From Semisulcospira habei (lineage: Eukaryota; Mollusca; Gastropoda; Semisulcospiridae), in the NCBI GenBank assembly GCA_036245525.1, contig BTPG01000004.1:216801857-216865856 (forward strand): DNA of 64,000 bases. The letters run 5' to 3'. Every line of letters begins with the position of its first letter. Position 1 is the stretch's first letter. Below are positions 38,237 through 52,300 of the stretch, in pieces. Made by a program: the position numbers and the translations under genes. The notes under the pieces were generated by a model. It was given only the letters and a program-made list of their open reading frames with translations, had not been told where the DNA came from and did no database searches.

Positions 38237-41200
38237 TAAGGCGGCAACGCGTACGCAATGCGCAAAAGGCCATCGGGCCGCAGTTGGCCTGGTGGTCTTT
38301 GAGCACTGAGTAATGACAACAAACAATTACCCAGCGACGTAAGAAAACCTTTAAAACGTTTAGGACTTCAAGTCTTTTGTCTGCCACGAAGGTGATTTCA
38401 AAAAAATGGGCACAGAAAAGAGCCTGTACAAATTTTGACCCTAGCTGGGTTCGAACCCACCACCTTTTGGACGAGAGTCGAACGTTCTACCACTGAGCCA
38501 CCCAGCTCCCCCCGCGAAGTATGAAGCACGCTCAACGACAGTTACAACACAGTCTTATAAAAGGTGAGTGTTTGTGTAAGTAGTTTAGCAAGGACAAGAT
38601 AGAAGAAAGGTCTTCAGACCTAAATCTTTTATCCTTGGAAAATAAAGATCCATTGTCATTGTCTCTTTCTTCTTTGTTTTCTTTTTTCTTTTTTTTCCCC
38701 TGCATTTTACACGTTTGGCAGTCACCTTTTTGGCCTGGACTGCGTAATGAAATGCAGAAAACAACAGCGACGTGGCGAATCATAGACTTCTTTTTAAAGA
38801 CACATCATCACTTATATAAGAACTGTGTACCGTGCCATGAATCTTCTTGCAATGTATTAACCCATTCAGCCCCGGCGCCCTACAGCAGAAGATGGATCGA
38901 CCATGATAATTCAAGGGCCGCAGTGCCAGATTAGCTTGGCCTAGCTAATCTGGCACTGCCCTTGAATTATCAAGGACGATCCATCTCCTGCGAACGGCAT
39001 AACAGTCATCAGGTGACGCCTCCAAACGCGGCCCGTGGGGTTAAATGGGTTATTCAGAAGTGTCTCACTGAAGGTTTGCCCGCTGACAACGTTCTCCTAC
39101 TCACTGTGAACAACTGATGGGCAACGGCGGCAAGCTTACCTCGCAATCAGGGTCTATCCAATAAACCCGTTCATCGGTGAGCCATTAACACATTCGAGAC
39201 GTACTGCATTCGGATACGCGGCTTTCAGCCGCGTATCCGAATGCAGTACGTCTCGAAGGAGATAAACTGCAAGCATTTATAAAAAATAAAAAGAACACTA
39301 CCTGGGAGCTCGTAAGGCAAGGGGTTGAGAAGACCCATGTCTGCGTAGTAGCGGAAGACTTTCTGCACGGGTTCTGGGTTGTTCAGGTCCATGATCTGGA
39401 TGTGGTCCACTCCTAGCAGGCGCTGCACCTCGAACCACTCCATCAGTTTGTTGGGGTCCAGGCGATCTCCAAACGCAGCCTGATGGTCAATGAAAACGGA
39501 CACATCTATGTACGTAAACGCTACGCATGAAAAGTAACTTTTCCTAAGTTCTGCCGATCATATTCTTTCTAACGCCTACAGATTTTGAATTTCAGATTGT
39601 ACCAGCAAAAGGCTTGTTCATTTGTCGTTACAGTGCCGCAAACGGCTTTCTTTTCCGTAGTGTGTCCTTGTCCTCTACGTTACAAACCTGTGAACGCGAA
39701 ACCGCCAAAATCAAAAGTTGCACTGTGAAAACTTCGTTTAAGACGCAATATTGTTTTCATTTTTATTCAGTGTTCCTTACCGCATTTTCATGGGTGGAAT
39801 TTTTTAAGTAGCAACTACAACCCACAACTACAACCCACAACTACAACCCAGTGCGCGGCAAAGGCCATCGGGCCGACGTCGCCCACCCCCACCCCCCTTC
39901 CCCTGGCCCGCGCACAGCCGTGCGCGGGCCAACGGCGGCCGACGTCGGTCCGATGGCCTTTTGCGCATTGGAAAGGTATAACGTTCATGACTCTCCACAT
40001 CACTACAGTCAACAAACAACTGATTTATCAAAGCAGGCCATTGATGCTGTGTCTGACACACAGTACAAGACACGACATTTACATGCTAACTCGTAACTGT
40101 CGAGAAAAAGGTAGTGTTGCCCATCTGCAAGAGATATATTTAGATCCGCATGAGCCCACGCGGTTGAGGGGGCCCATGAGGATCTATACTTGTTGCTGAA
40201 ATCACTTTGTATCCATGTTCCTTTGAAGTGTGTGCATCTTGGATGTTGAGTTTACGATGCTTTCAATAACCCACTCTGGCGCCCACTGGCCGTGAAGAGG
40301 GTATGAGTGACAGGAGAAAAAAATGCCACCTGATTATCAAAGAACAATTAAGACTCAAGATAAACTGATTGATCCAGTAAATGAGGCGGTTTCATGGTGG
40401 CCGTCTCTGACAAACAATACACCACAGAACGCTAACCCCTTCCCTGACAACTGTACATTTTGTTTCTGAAAGCTGTGTTCACTGAACGACCAAAAGCCGC
40501 AACTGTCCAAAGAACACAAAGTGGTTTCAGAAAGAGGCATAGATCCTCGTGAGCCTCCGCAGTCGCGGAGGCTTATGAGGATCTATGCCACTTGCAGTTA
40601 GATCGTGTTCACTTTCTCGGCAGCGAAGGGGTTAAACAATTAGTTTTGTCAGGTACCTTTCCACATAAGGCCAGGCTGTTCGGAATACGCTTTGGGTAGA
40701 CGATCGGCAAGTAGTCGTCCACGGCGGAAGGACACGAAGACGACGTCAGCATCACGTGGTTGGCCTCGTATCCAAACTCGGGAAGTACACAACTGTACTG
40801 CTTTGCTTTAGTTGGCGCGTTTTTGAAGAGCTCCAGCATAGGTGCAAACACCTCCTCGATGTAGAACTTGAAATATACATTGGCTGGTGTGGTGTAGAGT
40901 TTATTGTTCTTTAAAAGAACGCAGCATTGCAAAAAGTCCGCCCCAGAAGAGTCGAAAGCAGTGATGATGATGTTTACTTCCCCAGGCGCAGGTTCTCTAT
41001 AATTGGCAATGGCTGAGTAGAGGAACGTTTCCTGACCAGTGACAGTTTTAAAGTAGCGTAGCTTCAGTTTGTCTTTTGAAGGACGATGTGACATGGGTTT
41101 CCAGTCGTAGAATTGCCCATCCTGAAACGTAAAAAAATGTATTGAAATATGCAATATATCCAGTGTCAAAAAAGTCTGCAATAATTTCAACAGCCACATC

Positions 41201-43299
41201 TAACAATAGTATAAAAATAAAGACATATTTTATAAAGATAAAAATATGTATAGATATATTGGTGAAAAGTATCACTGCATAAACAGTGTGCAAAATTTAA
41301 CCCCTTGACTGCCTAGAAAACAAGTGAACGCGATCCAACTGCAAGAGACATAGATCCTCATGAGCCCCCGCGACTGCGGGGGCTCATGAGGATCTATGCC
41401 TCTTGCTAAGACAAATTTGTATCCATGTTTCTTGGGCGGTGTTGGCTTTTGGTCGTTGAATGAACCAAGATTTCATAAACAAAAAAGTACGTGCAGTGTA
41501 CATGCAGTGGCGTGGAAAGGGGTTCATTAAGGCGTGATCACGCATGACGGATAAAAACAATTATTTGTTCTCGTCTTGGTCGGTTGATTCTGCTTTGCGT
41601 ACATCAAAAGGCAAAAAGAGCAACTCCGTTTATGTGGAAAAGCAAGTTAGTTAGTCATTTAGATTTAGCGCCGAGCAGGCAACTTTGGCCATCTCACGGC
41701 GGTGTGTGAAGTAAGATTTTTCATTATATGACAATGAAATCTCACTTTTCACAAAAACGGAACTTACAAGTCAATTATCTACATCATGACAAAATGACCG
41801 TGCACACAAGTATGCTATACTGTCTTTGACTGCACTGCCTGTGTCGCAGGGGAGTTGACTGCGAGTCGGACACCTCTTTTAGTTCGGGTGAACATTTCGC
41901 AAATGTCTTGAAGTGCTACATCATCCATAGTGTGCGATCCTGACTACAGCGCTGTCTGATACTTACACTGAAAGCTGAACCCTCAAACAAAACGATCAGA
42001 GCGAAGAGAAAGAGGCCGATGGCGACCAGTGCAGCAGTTAACCGCCATCTTGTCAGGAGAAAGCGAGGCACTTTTGTGCGCGTCAGCGTTATCTGAACAG
42101 AAAAATGCCATCTGATATTACAATACAATACAATACAATACTACTTTATTAATCCCTCATGGGGAAATCCACTGTCTGCCCATACAACACATGGCATCAT
42201 CATTCACTCATTGAAATAATTAAATAATCCATCCTCAATAGTAAAGAGATGAACTGTAACTATTGAAACTGCACTATCTCTAAAGTACTAAATGCACTCC
42301 TTAACTTATTCAGCCCTGACGCACTACAGCAGGAGATGGGTTGACCATGATAATTCAAGGGTAGTGCCAAAGTACTAAAGTAGTGCTAAAGTACTAAATT
42401 CAGCTCCTTAACCCAAATGCCAAAGTACTTGAAAGTAGTGCTAAAGTACTAAATGCACTCCTTAACTTATTCAGCCCTGACGCACTACAGCAGGAGATGG
42501 GTTGACCATGATAATTCAAGGGTAGTGCCAAAGTACTTGAAAGTAGTGCTAAAGTACTAAATTCAGCTCCTTAACCCAAATGCCAAAGTACTTGAAAGTA
42601 GTGCTAAAGTACTAAATGCACTCCTTAATCCATTCAGCCCTGACGCACTACAGCAGGAGATGGGTCGACCATGATAATTCAAGGGTAGTGCCAGATTAGC
42701 TTGGCGCCTGTCGGCGCCAAGCTAACCTGGCACTGCCCTTGAATTATCATGGTCGATCCATCTCCTGCAGCAGGTGCATAGTCGTTAGATGACGCCTCCA
42801 AAATTGGGAAATACGTGCGTCGGGCTGAATGAGTAAAAAAAAGCCACCTTTTATGTTTCACCCGTTCATTGCCAGAGTACGTGCGCTGTACACGTTGCTT
42901 TCTAGAATGGGGCGGTCCGTGGCGCAGTGGTTAAGGCGCCTGCCACCAATGCCAAAGGTGCGAGGTTCGAAAACGGGTTCCGGCGTCGGACTTTTCTCCT
43001 CTGGTAAGTGTCACCGTTAATTCGGGCGGACCGTCGGGGGTTCTTTCTCCGGGTACTCCGGTTCTTTCACCCCCCCACCCACCTCCCACACTTTGGTACT
43101 GGTTTCAGGCCACTTTACAAATTTCAAATGGGGCAAGCGATCAAAAATCTCTGCAACTTCAGTAGCTCTGTCTTGTACTGTGTTTGTCTTAAATGGCGTA
43201 AATCCGTGTCTGTTACGTGAGTGTGCGTGTTGGGTTTCAGTTCGCGGCGCTTTGAGTCGATTTGCCCAAAAATTGAGAAAAGCGCCTATATAATAACGA

Positions 43300-43369
<70 letters not shown>

Positions 43370-46300
43370 ATTATTATTATTATCTTGCTTCATTCAACGA
43401 GCAAAAGCCAATACCGTCCAAGATTGGTTGGTTGATTGTACATTGCTTAACGTCCCGACAGCAACTGAAGACTTTCTCAGGACGTGCCAGCACTGCTTGT
43501 TAAAGAAAAAGACCTAAACAGAATATTGAATGTATGTCGCCAGCCGGTCTCCTTCTTGGCTTGACTTCGCGAACGAAGACTCTATCGGGGTTGTCCACGA
43601 CGTCTGCAGGCATGTTCGTGGCTGCGCAGGCCAATCCGGGACAGGCAGGTTCCACCGCAGTGGATGCAGGGGAAGGTCTGGTCAGGGTTCTGAGTTTCGA
43701 CATCTCTGTTTTTTTCTCCTGAGCCACTTGTCCTTAAGGCTAGCTCTGCGAGAGTCATCAAAGGAGACGGCTGCCTTGTAAATGGTGGAGCGCCAGGTGT
43801 CGCGGTCCGCAGCAAGCGAAGACCACTGGCGGTGGTCGATTTGGCAGGCACTAAGTGACTTCTTGAGACCGTCTTTGTATCTCTTCTTTGATGCCCTTCT
43901 GTCTCGGTGTCCAGTGGCGAGCTCGCCGAACAGGGTGATCTTGGGTAGGCGATGATCCTCCATCCTGGAGACGTGCCCCGCCCAGCGAAGCTGTGTCCGC
44001 AGCAGCAAAGCCTCGATGCTCACAGTTTCCGCCTGTTCAAGGACCTCGACGTTGGTGACATAGTCACTCCAGATATTGTCGAGGATGGTACGCAGGCAGC
44101 GCTGGTGGAAGCGTTCGAGGAGGCGTAGTTGGCTGCGGTAGAGGGCCCAGTACTCGGAACCACACAGCAGGGTGGTGAGGATGACAGCTCTGTACACGCT
44201 GATCTTGGTGCCTTTTTTCAGCTGTTGATTGTGTCACACCCGCTTGAATAGTCGCCCGAAAGCACTGTTCGCTTTTGCCAGCCTGTTGTCCAGCTCCTTG
44301 TCCAGCTTGGCGTCTGACGTGATGATGCAGCCAAGATAGGTAAATTGGTGTACAGACTTCAGTTCGGACTCGCCGATGGTGATGTGGGGAGGGCAATGCT
44401 CTTCTTTGGGTGCCGGCTGATGAAGGACCTCTGACTTTTTCAGACTGACCTCAAGTCCAAAGTGCTGGGCAGCATCTGCGAAGCAGGACGTGATGCACTG
44501 CAAGGCTCTCTCTCTCTCTCTGTGCAACGAGGGCAGCGTCATCAGCAAAGAGCAGCTCACGAATCAGTCGGTCTAGGGTTTTGGTGTGGGCCTGCAGTCG
44601 TCTGAGGTTGAACAGGCTGCCATCGAGACGATACCTGATGTACACTGCGTCGTCATCGTCGAGGTACACTGTGGCCTGCTTCAACATCATGCTAAAGAAG
44701 ATGGTAAAGATGGTCGGTGCCAGCACGCAGCCCTGCTTCACGCCGTTGAGAATGGGGAATGGTTTCTGAGAGAGGTCACTGTTGAGTCTGACCTGGCCTT
44801 GCTGGTCCTCGTGGAGCTGGACGATCATGTTGAGGAACTTTGGGGGACAGCCAAGTCGCTCCAGGATCTGCCACATGCCTTGCCTGCTCACAGTGTCAAA
44901 CGCTTTTGTTAGGTCGACAAACGTTATGTACAGCCCTTTGTTCTGCTCGCGGCACTTCTCCTGAAGCTGTCTCAGCACAAAGACCATGTCGGTGATACTC
45001 CTGTTGGCTCTGAAGCCACACTGGCCTTCTGGGAGATGGTCTTCAGCGATGGCAGGTACCAGCCGATTAAGGAGCAGCTTTGCGAGAATTTTCCCGGCAA
45101 TGGACAGCAGGGTAATTCCACGATAATTAGAGCAGGCAGACTTCTCTCCTTTGTTCTTGTACAGGGTGATGATAATTGCATCACGGAGATCCTTTAGTAG
45201 TGCTCCTTTCTCCCAGCAGCAGAGAAAGAGGTCGTGGAGCTTGTTGTGCAGTGCTGGGCCTCCATGTTTCCAGATCTCTGGCGGGATTCCGTCAGTGCCT
45301 GCTGCTTTGCCACTCTTGAGCTGGTGGATGGCCTTGAGGGTCTCTTCAGTGGTGGGCGGTTCGTCCAATTCAACCTTTACTGGGAGGTGTGGGATTTGGA
45401 AAACGACTGCTTCTTGAACAGTGCGCTCAGCGCTGACGAGGTCCTGAAAGTATTCCGACCAGCGGTTCAGGATGGACGTACTATCTGTGAGGAGTGCCTG
45501 TCCATCAGCGCTTCGCAGGGGACTTTGAACCAGGTGCCTGGGGCCATACACAGCTTTCAGTGCTTCGTAGAAGCCCCTGTAGTCACCGTTGTCAGCGCAA
45601 AGCTGGGTCCTCTGTGTGAGTCTGAACCACCACTCGTTCTGGAGCTCTCTAAGTTTGCGCTGGAGACTGCTGCAGATGAGGCGGAAGGCAGACTTCTTCA
45701 CAGGGCAGGAAGGTTGGGCTAGGTGGGCCTGATGGGCGGCTCTTTTTTTTTTTTTCTAGAAGTTCCTGGATCTCTGCGTTGTTTTCGTCAAACCAGTCTT
45801 TGTTCCTCTTTCTAGCAAAGCCCAAGACTTCCGCAGAGGACTTTGCAATAGCAGTTTTCAGTTGTTCCCAGAGTGTTTCAGGGGAGGAGTCCGCTGGATC
45901 AGCTGTGTCTTTGAGCATGCGCTGCAAATCTGTATGAAAGGCAGCTTTCACATCGTCACGCTGAAGGCTGGCAACATCAAGCTTTCTCTTGGAGGAGCCC
46001 CCTTTCTTGGGTTTCAGCTTGAGGCGAAGCCTGAGTTTGCAGCGGACAAGGCGGTGGTCAGTGTGACATTCTGCGCTGGGTATCACTCTGGTGTGGAGGA
46101 CATCACTGCGGTCCCTCTGACGCACTAAGACATAGTCGAAAAGGTGCCAGTGCTTGGAGCGAGGATGCATCCAGGTGGTCTTTCGACTGTCCTTTTGCTG
46201 GAAAGTAGTGTTGGTGATGACAAGTTGCTGCTCTGCACAGAACTCCAACAGTAGGCGGCCATTGTCATTGCAGTTCCCAACGCCATGCTTGCCGAGGACT

Positions 46301-49300
46301 CCTTTCCAGGCTTCAGAGTCCTGGCCCACTCTGGCGTTGAAGTCGCCAAGGATGATGACTTTATCGTCTGCAGGGGTGCTCTGTAGGAGGCTGCGCAGAT
46401 CAGTGTAGAACTTGTCTTTTTCTGCAGGCTCTGCCAGGAGGGTTGGGGAGTACACACTGAGAAGGGTGACGTATTGCTGGTGTCTCAGTGGGAGGCGCAT
46501 GGACATACGGTCGGAGTGACCCGTTGGTAGGTTTTCCAGCTTAGTCGCAATGGAGATCTTGACCATGAAGCCCACGCCTGAGAGCCGTCTTTCTGATGCA
46601 GGCCTGCCTGAGCAGTAGAGGGTATAGCCAGCGCCAAGTTCTTGGAGGCTGCCTTCGTCCGGGAGGCGTACTTTGCTGAGCGCGGCGATGTCGATGTTTA
46701 ACCTCCGCAATTCATGAGCAATGGGGCGGAGCGACGTTCAGGGCGTCCGCTGTCTGCTGTGTCGAGCATGGTTCGGATGTTCCAGCATGCTACGTTGAGT
46801 TCGGTCGTGGTCGTCATGGGAGTGGATCCGTTGTTTTTTCTTGTTTTCTGACCGCAGGAGAAGATGTCCGTTGACCGCGGCTAGCCAACTGGGGTTGCGA
46901 GGGGACGAGCTTTGGTTAGGCCACCTTTTCTAGGCCCCTCTCCGTGTGGAGCAAGCAGTGCTGTCCCTAGAGAAGGCTGCTTGGTCCTTCAGGGTGTGCC
47001 GAGTGACGTTGTCATCCCCAGGTCAACATCAGGCGACCAATATCCTGACCGCCTGCATGCAGGTTTGAGACTGCGGCTTCCAGTGACATCTTTCACCTGC
47101 CGTTTCGCCCCTCGCCCATCGCTACAGGACTTGGAATGGTCGGTGTCAGGGTCCGTGGACGTTTCCTAAAGCCTGCGCGGTGGAGCGTTTTGGTGGAGTG
47201 CAGTGTGCGCAGTACTGGCCCTACCCTTTAAACCCTTGGTTCGTCTGCCATGGCCTAGCAAGCTGGGACGGTGGCATCGAGGTCCTCGGGTCCTAGGTTT
47301 TATATCAGACTGTCCTTGTCCTAGTCTCTGGCTCAAAAACCTTCCCTGGAGACACATGGGCTTTGATGTCAGGGTTTTCCTCCCTTAGCCTTTCCGCAGC
47401 CAAGCGGCCAGGCCTACAAGGCAGCAGGACAATGATTTATTTTCGAGATTCTCTCCTCTAGATCCGCCGTGTTTAGCCTGGGGGCTAGTGCTGCCCAGTT
47501 TTGGGGGTCACCTCGGAGAGGGTGTGGCCGGGGACCACGCACGGGCGGTCTTGGGATAGAGGGATGCTATGCTAGTCCGGAGGGATTACACACGAGGGTG
47601 CCTCACAAAGGCCAAGAGGCCCTAGACTAGGAGGATCCCGGGGGAGGCGCTGTAAGAGTTCCCCACTACCCGCACCACCAACGCAACTCGTCCCCTGGGG
47701 CCCCCACCCTTTGAGTCAGGCAGAGACCCCTTGACGCCAGCCGGTCTAATACGCTAAATAAACCTAGGACCATGTAGCAACACACATCCAATATCAAGAG
47801 CTACAAGCAGCGCAGACAGTAGGGAGGGTTTAAAAAAGGAAAATACAGGTGAATGGACCAAGGGTAGACAGAAACACATGCCCCAGAATAGATGGGAAAC
47901 CCCACCCTGTGGGACTGACCATGGTGACCCTGGGAACTAAAAAGTAGTTAACCCCACCCAGGGCAGACCGTCCAAGAAACATGGATACAAATTGGTCTCA
48001 CCAAGAGGCATAGATCCTCATGAGCCCCCCGGCAGTTTCGGGGAGGGGGGTCATGAGGATCTATGTCTCTTGCAGTTGGATCGTGCTCACTTTTTTCTCG
48101 GCAGTGAAAGGGTTAATCACACCTGACTACCAGTATGCTCATGTCGACCAATCAAATGGAAATTATATCCCTCTGGCTATCGGTAGCGCATATAGGGTTC
48201 GGAAAGTTCCCCGCGTTGCCTAGCAGCGTCGGCGCGTCAGCCGCCATCTTAAGAGGATACCATAGTCATCGTATAGTAGCGAAATAGCGTTTCAACACGT
48301 TTTTCTTCATTTTTCTTTCTCTTTGGTGGGCGGTTTTCTACAGTGATGCCGCAAAACTTGCTGTTATTGCTTATAGTACGTCAGGACTTTCCTGACATTA
48401 AATAAACAGCGATTTCCCTATGAGCGCTTAGTCCCGAATCCTCACAAGATGGCCGCCACGACTGGCGTGATGGCGTCAGCTTCCCGAGCCCTATTGTCGC
48501 GATGATTCTTGCAGGAGACCAACCCTAACCCTTCCTGCAGGAGACCAACCCTAACCCTTCCCGCAGCAATTATCGCGACAAAATGCCGCGGCTACCGACA
48601 GCCAAAGGGTTCACATGTCGGCCTGAGTAGAAGTGATGTATTGGCAAAATAATTCTCTTCTGATATCACTACCGATCGGTGTCCGATCCTAGCCATGACC
48701 CAGTTGTCATAGCCGCTCACAGAAAGGGAGTCCCGTATAATTTCACACGTCATACCCAATGCGCAAAAGGCCATCGGGCCAGCGTCGGCCGCCTTTGGCC
48801 CGCGCACGGGCTTGCGCGGGCCAACGGCGGCCGACGCCGGCCCGATGGCCTTTTGCACATTGGGTACTTGGTAATTTATCTTTTTTGTTGCTCCAGACTT
48901 GGACAACTCTCTTGGGTTCGTCAGTTGTAGTGACGTGTGATTGAAAATGTTGCCAAGTACTGCCGTCAAGGTTTGCTTCAGCGTCACCTCTGTTTACAGT
49001 TATGTGTTTGAACCACACATTGGTCGTCGCTATGGCGGAGACACCACATGGCCGTGTCAAATCACGAGTGTTACGTTTTACGACTTTCCAGTGGTGTGGG
49101 AACTGGGGAGGCCCGAGGTGGCCCAAAGAATGTAGGAGAAGTGATGAGCATAGCATTCCTTGCCACGCCCCCACCCCCCCCCCCCCTTTGTTGTTTCTGG
49201 TGAAGAAAAGAAAATGTGAGAAAATTTATTTTTGGTGAAAAAGATCAATATAGATTTTGAATTTAATGTTTGATCTTTTGAGACCAGACAGCTATCCCCT

Positions 49301-52300
49301 CGGCCCCCACCGTTATTTGATTTTCAAGATTCAAGTTTAAAGAAATTGTATTGTCCAGTAAAGGATATTTGTCTTTGCCTGCCGAGCGTAGGTCAAAGTT
49401 AAAAGCATAATATCTCAATACAGTATCACAAATGTTAGTAAATATGTGGACAAATGCAGAATCACACGAATAAAAACGAACTAATAAGCTATTTAAACAA
49501 AATTATTATCGCACGACAACCACTACTAAATTACCAATATGACATTAATTTTTAATTTATATGTACAGTGCAGAATCACACAAATAAAACGAACTATTAC
49601 ATTCCGGAAGTTGGACTTGTCACAGGCTGGTCTGTCCCCCCTTCCCCCATCACCCCCCCCCCCTCTCTCACCCCCACCCCGCATGCGTTGTTTCCTGGTT
49701 ACGTGCACAAATACTACGAACGCAGTAGCTTGCACGCATCATAATCATACATATACACTACATATACACTACGTGCCAATAAAAACTGACAAAACAAATC
49801 AATGCTCGGGATTTTTTGTTTGTTTGTTTTTAATGATGGATGAGACTTCATATTACAGTCATTTAAACCTTTAAGCTTCCCATGAACTTATTCTGGTACG
49901 CAACCAACAGTTTATTTATTTCGGGTTAAATCCTTTCTTCATACAGACACGAATGCAATGCGCTACTTATCTTTGTGGGCGAGATGTGTGTTTACTTTAA
50001 TTATTACGCTTGAATGTCGTAAAATAAAAGTCGTTTGCTCACCTTCTCCTTAGCTACGCTGGGGAGTTCCCCGATGCGTGAAACGGCACTAACGACACTT
50101 CCGTTAACCCATTCAGCCCTGACGCACTACAGAAGGAGACGGGTCGACCATATTCAAGGGTAGTGCCATATTAGGTAGGCGCCTAGCTAATCTGGCACTG
50201 CCCTTGAATTATCATGGTCGATCCATCTCAGTCCTGTAACTGGTGCACAGTCATTAGATGACGCCTCCAAAATTTGAGAAATACAGCCGTAGGGCTGAAT
50301 GAGTTAAATGTGACGGCTTACAATGTATGTGCAAAGAGGAATAGAAGTCTTTGTCAGGGCACACAATGAGAACCGGTTTTATTGGCGAATGTTAGCACTC
50401 AGCGCATTTCTGTTGCATAGCCCTTCAAGCATGTGGTTGTAATAAGTGCTACTTAACCTTTTGGCTGTTGGTAACGGCTAAAGGGTTAAACAGCGGAAAA
50501 CATTTCAACTCGGAGTCAAGTGCACGGCCGAAATTCGTGATGGCCTACCTGAACAACTTACCAAACGACTGACAAAAGTCAACAAGGCCGCCTCTACAAA
50601 GTACTACAAAAGCTTTAGTACCCCAAGTCACCCACCAGAGGCGGCACAGATTCTCATGAGCTCTAACAGGTTGCGGGGGCTCGTGAGAATTTATGCCTCG
50701 CTGGCCTCGTTTACTCTAGTCAGTGTTGATCCTCTACCGGAAGAAGCGGCCATCGCAAGCAGACAAAGCGGTGTGTAAACATGCAAGACAAATCCGTCTA
50801 GTACCCAAGTACCGCCTCTCGCGAATGACTGGGTTGTCTGTAAGCAAAGGGCGGGACTATTTGTGACGGAAATAGGATTGTACAGGAATGGTACAGTAAC
50901 AAATGAAGTAAAAGGACCTGTACGCATGATGATAGGTAGAGGGTAACATGAACTTCAAAATTCATCTTCCCCATCTCTGTTAAACATATATTCTGTGAGT
51001 GTCCTATTACAATGAATTTGTTGACAAAAAACAACATAACAGTTGAAAAATTAGCAGACCATATGTATGACATCTTACATAGAAATATTACAATTCAAAT
51101 AGTTAATATCATAATTCATAGTCCGGTGGGTAAACTATTATAATAAGTAATTTGTGTGTATGGTTGGATGTTAATTATTGCTATTCTTTGATATTCACAA
51201 GTTGTGTGTTTGGTTGGTCGGATTCACAAGTTTTTTTTATTCGTTTGTTTTTTGTCTAATATCACCAGTGTGTGAAAAGACGTTAAATAAACTCCTGATC
51301 CTGATCCTGCAGGACGTCAGGATGTTGTTATCCTGCAAGAATCAACGAGACAAAAAGCGCTATCGACAACCAAAGGATTAAGACTATATTTCATAACAGA
51401 AGTTTATGAGAATTAGGATTTTTTTTTCATTCATTCATTCATTCGTTCATTCATTCCAAATTTCGTTCGTTCGTTCGTTCGTAAGTTCATTTGTTCGTTC
51501 TTTCAATTATTGATTCATTCGTGTATTTGATTGATTGATTGATTGATGGGTTGATTGATTGATTGATTGATTGATCGACTGATCAGTTGATCGATTAATT
51601 GATTGATCCATTCATACATTCGTTCATTAATTTTTTCATTCATTCACTGATAGATTATTTATTCATTCATTCATTCGTTGACTGATAGATCATTCATTCA
51701 TTGACTGATAGATCATTCATTCATTCATTCATTCATTCATTCATTCATTCATTCATTCATTCATTTCGTGTGTGTTATTTATATAGGATTGTTTTTATTT
51801 ATTTATTTACTTGTTTGCTTATTTAGTTTGATAATGGAGTCGTGTAAGGAGGGGGAGGGTGGGGGGGGGGGGGCAGGGGGAGGGGTGTTGGGGTGAGTTT
51901 GAAAGAACTCAAGAAGCTTGAGTGTTAGTCTGATCATGAAAGAACTTAAGAAGCTTGGGGCGGGGCTGTGGTATTAGTCTGCTGGTCCCTTTAACCCTTT
52001 TCATCCTGATACTCCCTTTGCTTGAAATAAATTTGAATATGTTCGTTGAAGGGTGGTGCCAGAATAGCTTGGCGCATCAGGTGCCAAGCTATTCTGGCAC
52101 CACCCTTGAACTAAAATGCTTGATCTATCTCCTATTCCCTTATTGTTTCATGTAGCCTTCACAGGACAACAAGCTTTTTTAAAAAAAAATCAGCCTCATG
52201 ATTAATGGGCTAAGAAAACTACACACACACACACACACAATCAGAAACGGTGCCGAATCGATATTGCGAAGTCTATAGAGCCCGCCCCTATGGCAACATC

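Larger units (their letters stand above)
43551..47734 (-). mobile_element. LINE-B (endonuclease-RT, RTE-like), near full length, inactive
   Basis: Flanked by the 13-bp direct repeat CGCCAGCCGGTCT (43538-43550 and 47735-47747). On the minus strand: a 1-kb GC-rich 5' leader, AP endonuclease, RT, C-terminal region and a C2H2-like zinc finger. At least four frame breaks are visible: an A-run at about 45750, a (GA)n expansion at about 44515, an in-frame TGA at about 44232, and an A-run at about 43715. Confidence 0.9.
43424..47966. mobile_element. SINE-like element copy 2, split by LINE-B
   Basis: Flanked by ACCGTCCAAGA (43413-43423 and 47967-47977). The first part is 43424-43550; the second, 47748-47966, resumes at AATACGCTAAATAAACC. 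Same family as the copies at 12363 and 60853. Confidence 0.85.
43386..48116. repeat. Family B MITE split by a SINE-like element and LINE-B
   Basis: The left fragment 43386-43423 (CATTCAACGAGCAAAAGCCA) and the right fragment 47978-48116 (AACATGGATACAAATTGGTC, palindrome 47998-48073, end GTGAAAGGGTTAA) are contiguous parts of family B, as in the intact copy at 63133. Confidence 0.8.

Noticed and set aside
38440..38512. Functional tRNA gene
   Set aside because: A and B boxes are present, but the anticodon and acceptor stems do not pair well and SINE-like sequence follows.
50041..50103. Coding exon of GT92 ending at GTGAGC
   Set aside because: The frame fits, but there is no ATG and no acceptor, and it stops at a MITE; kept only as a possible alternative first exon.
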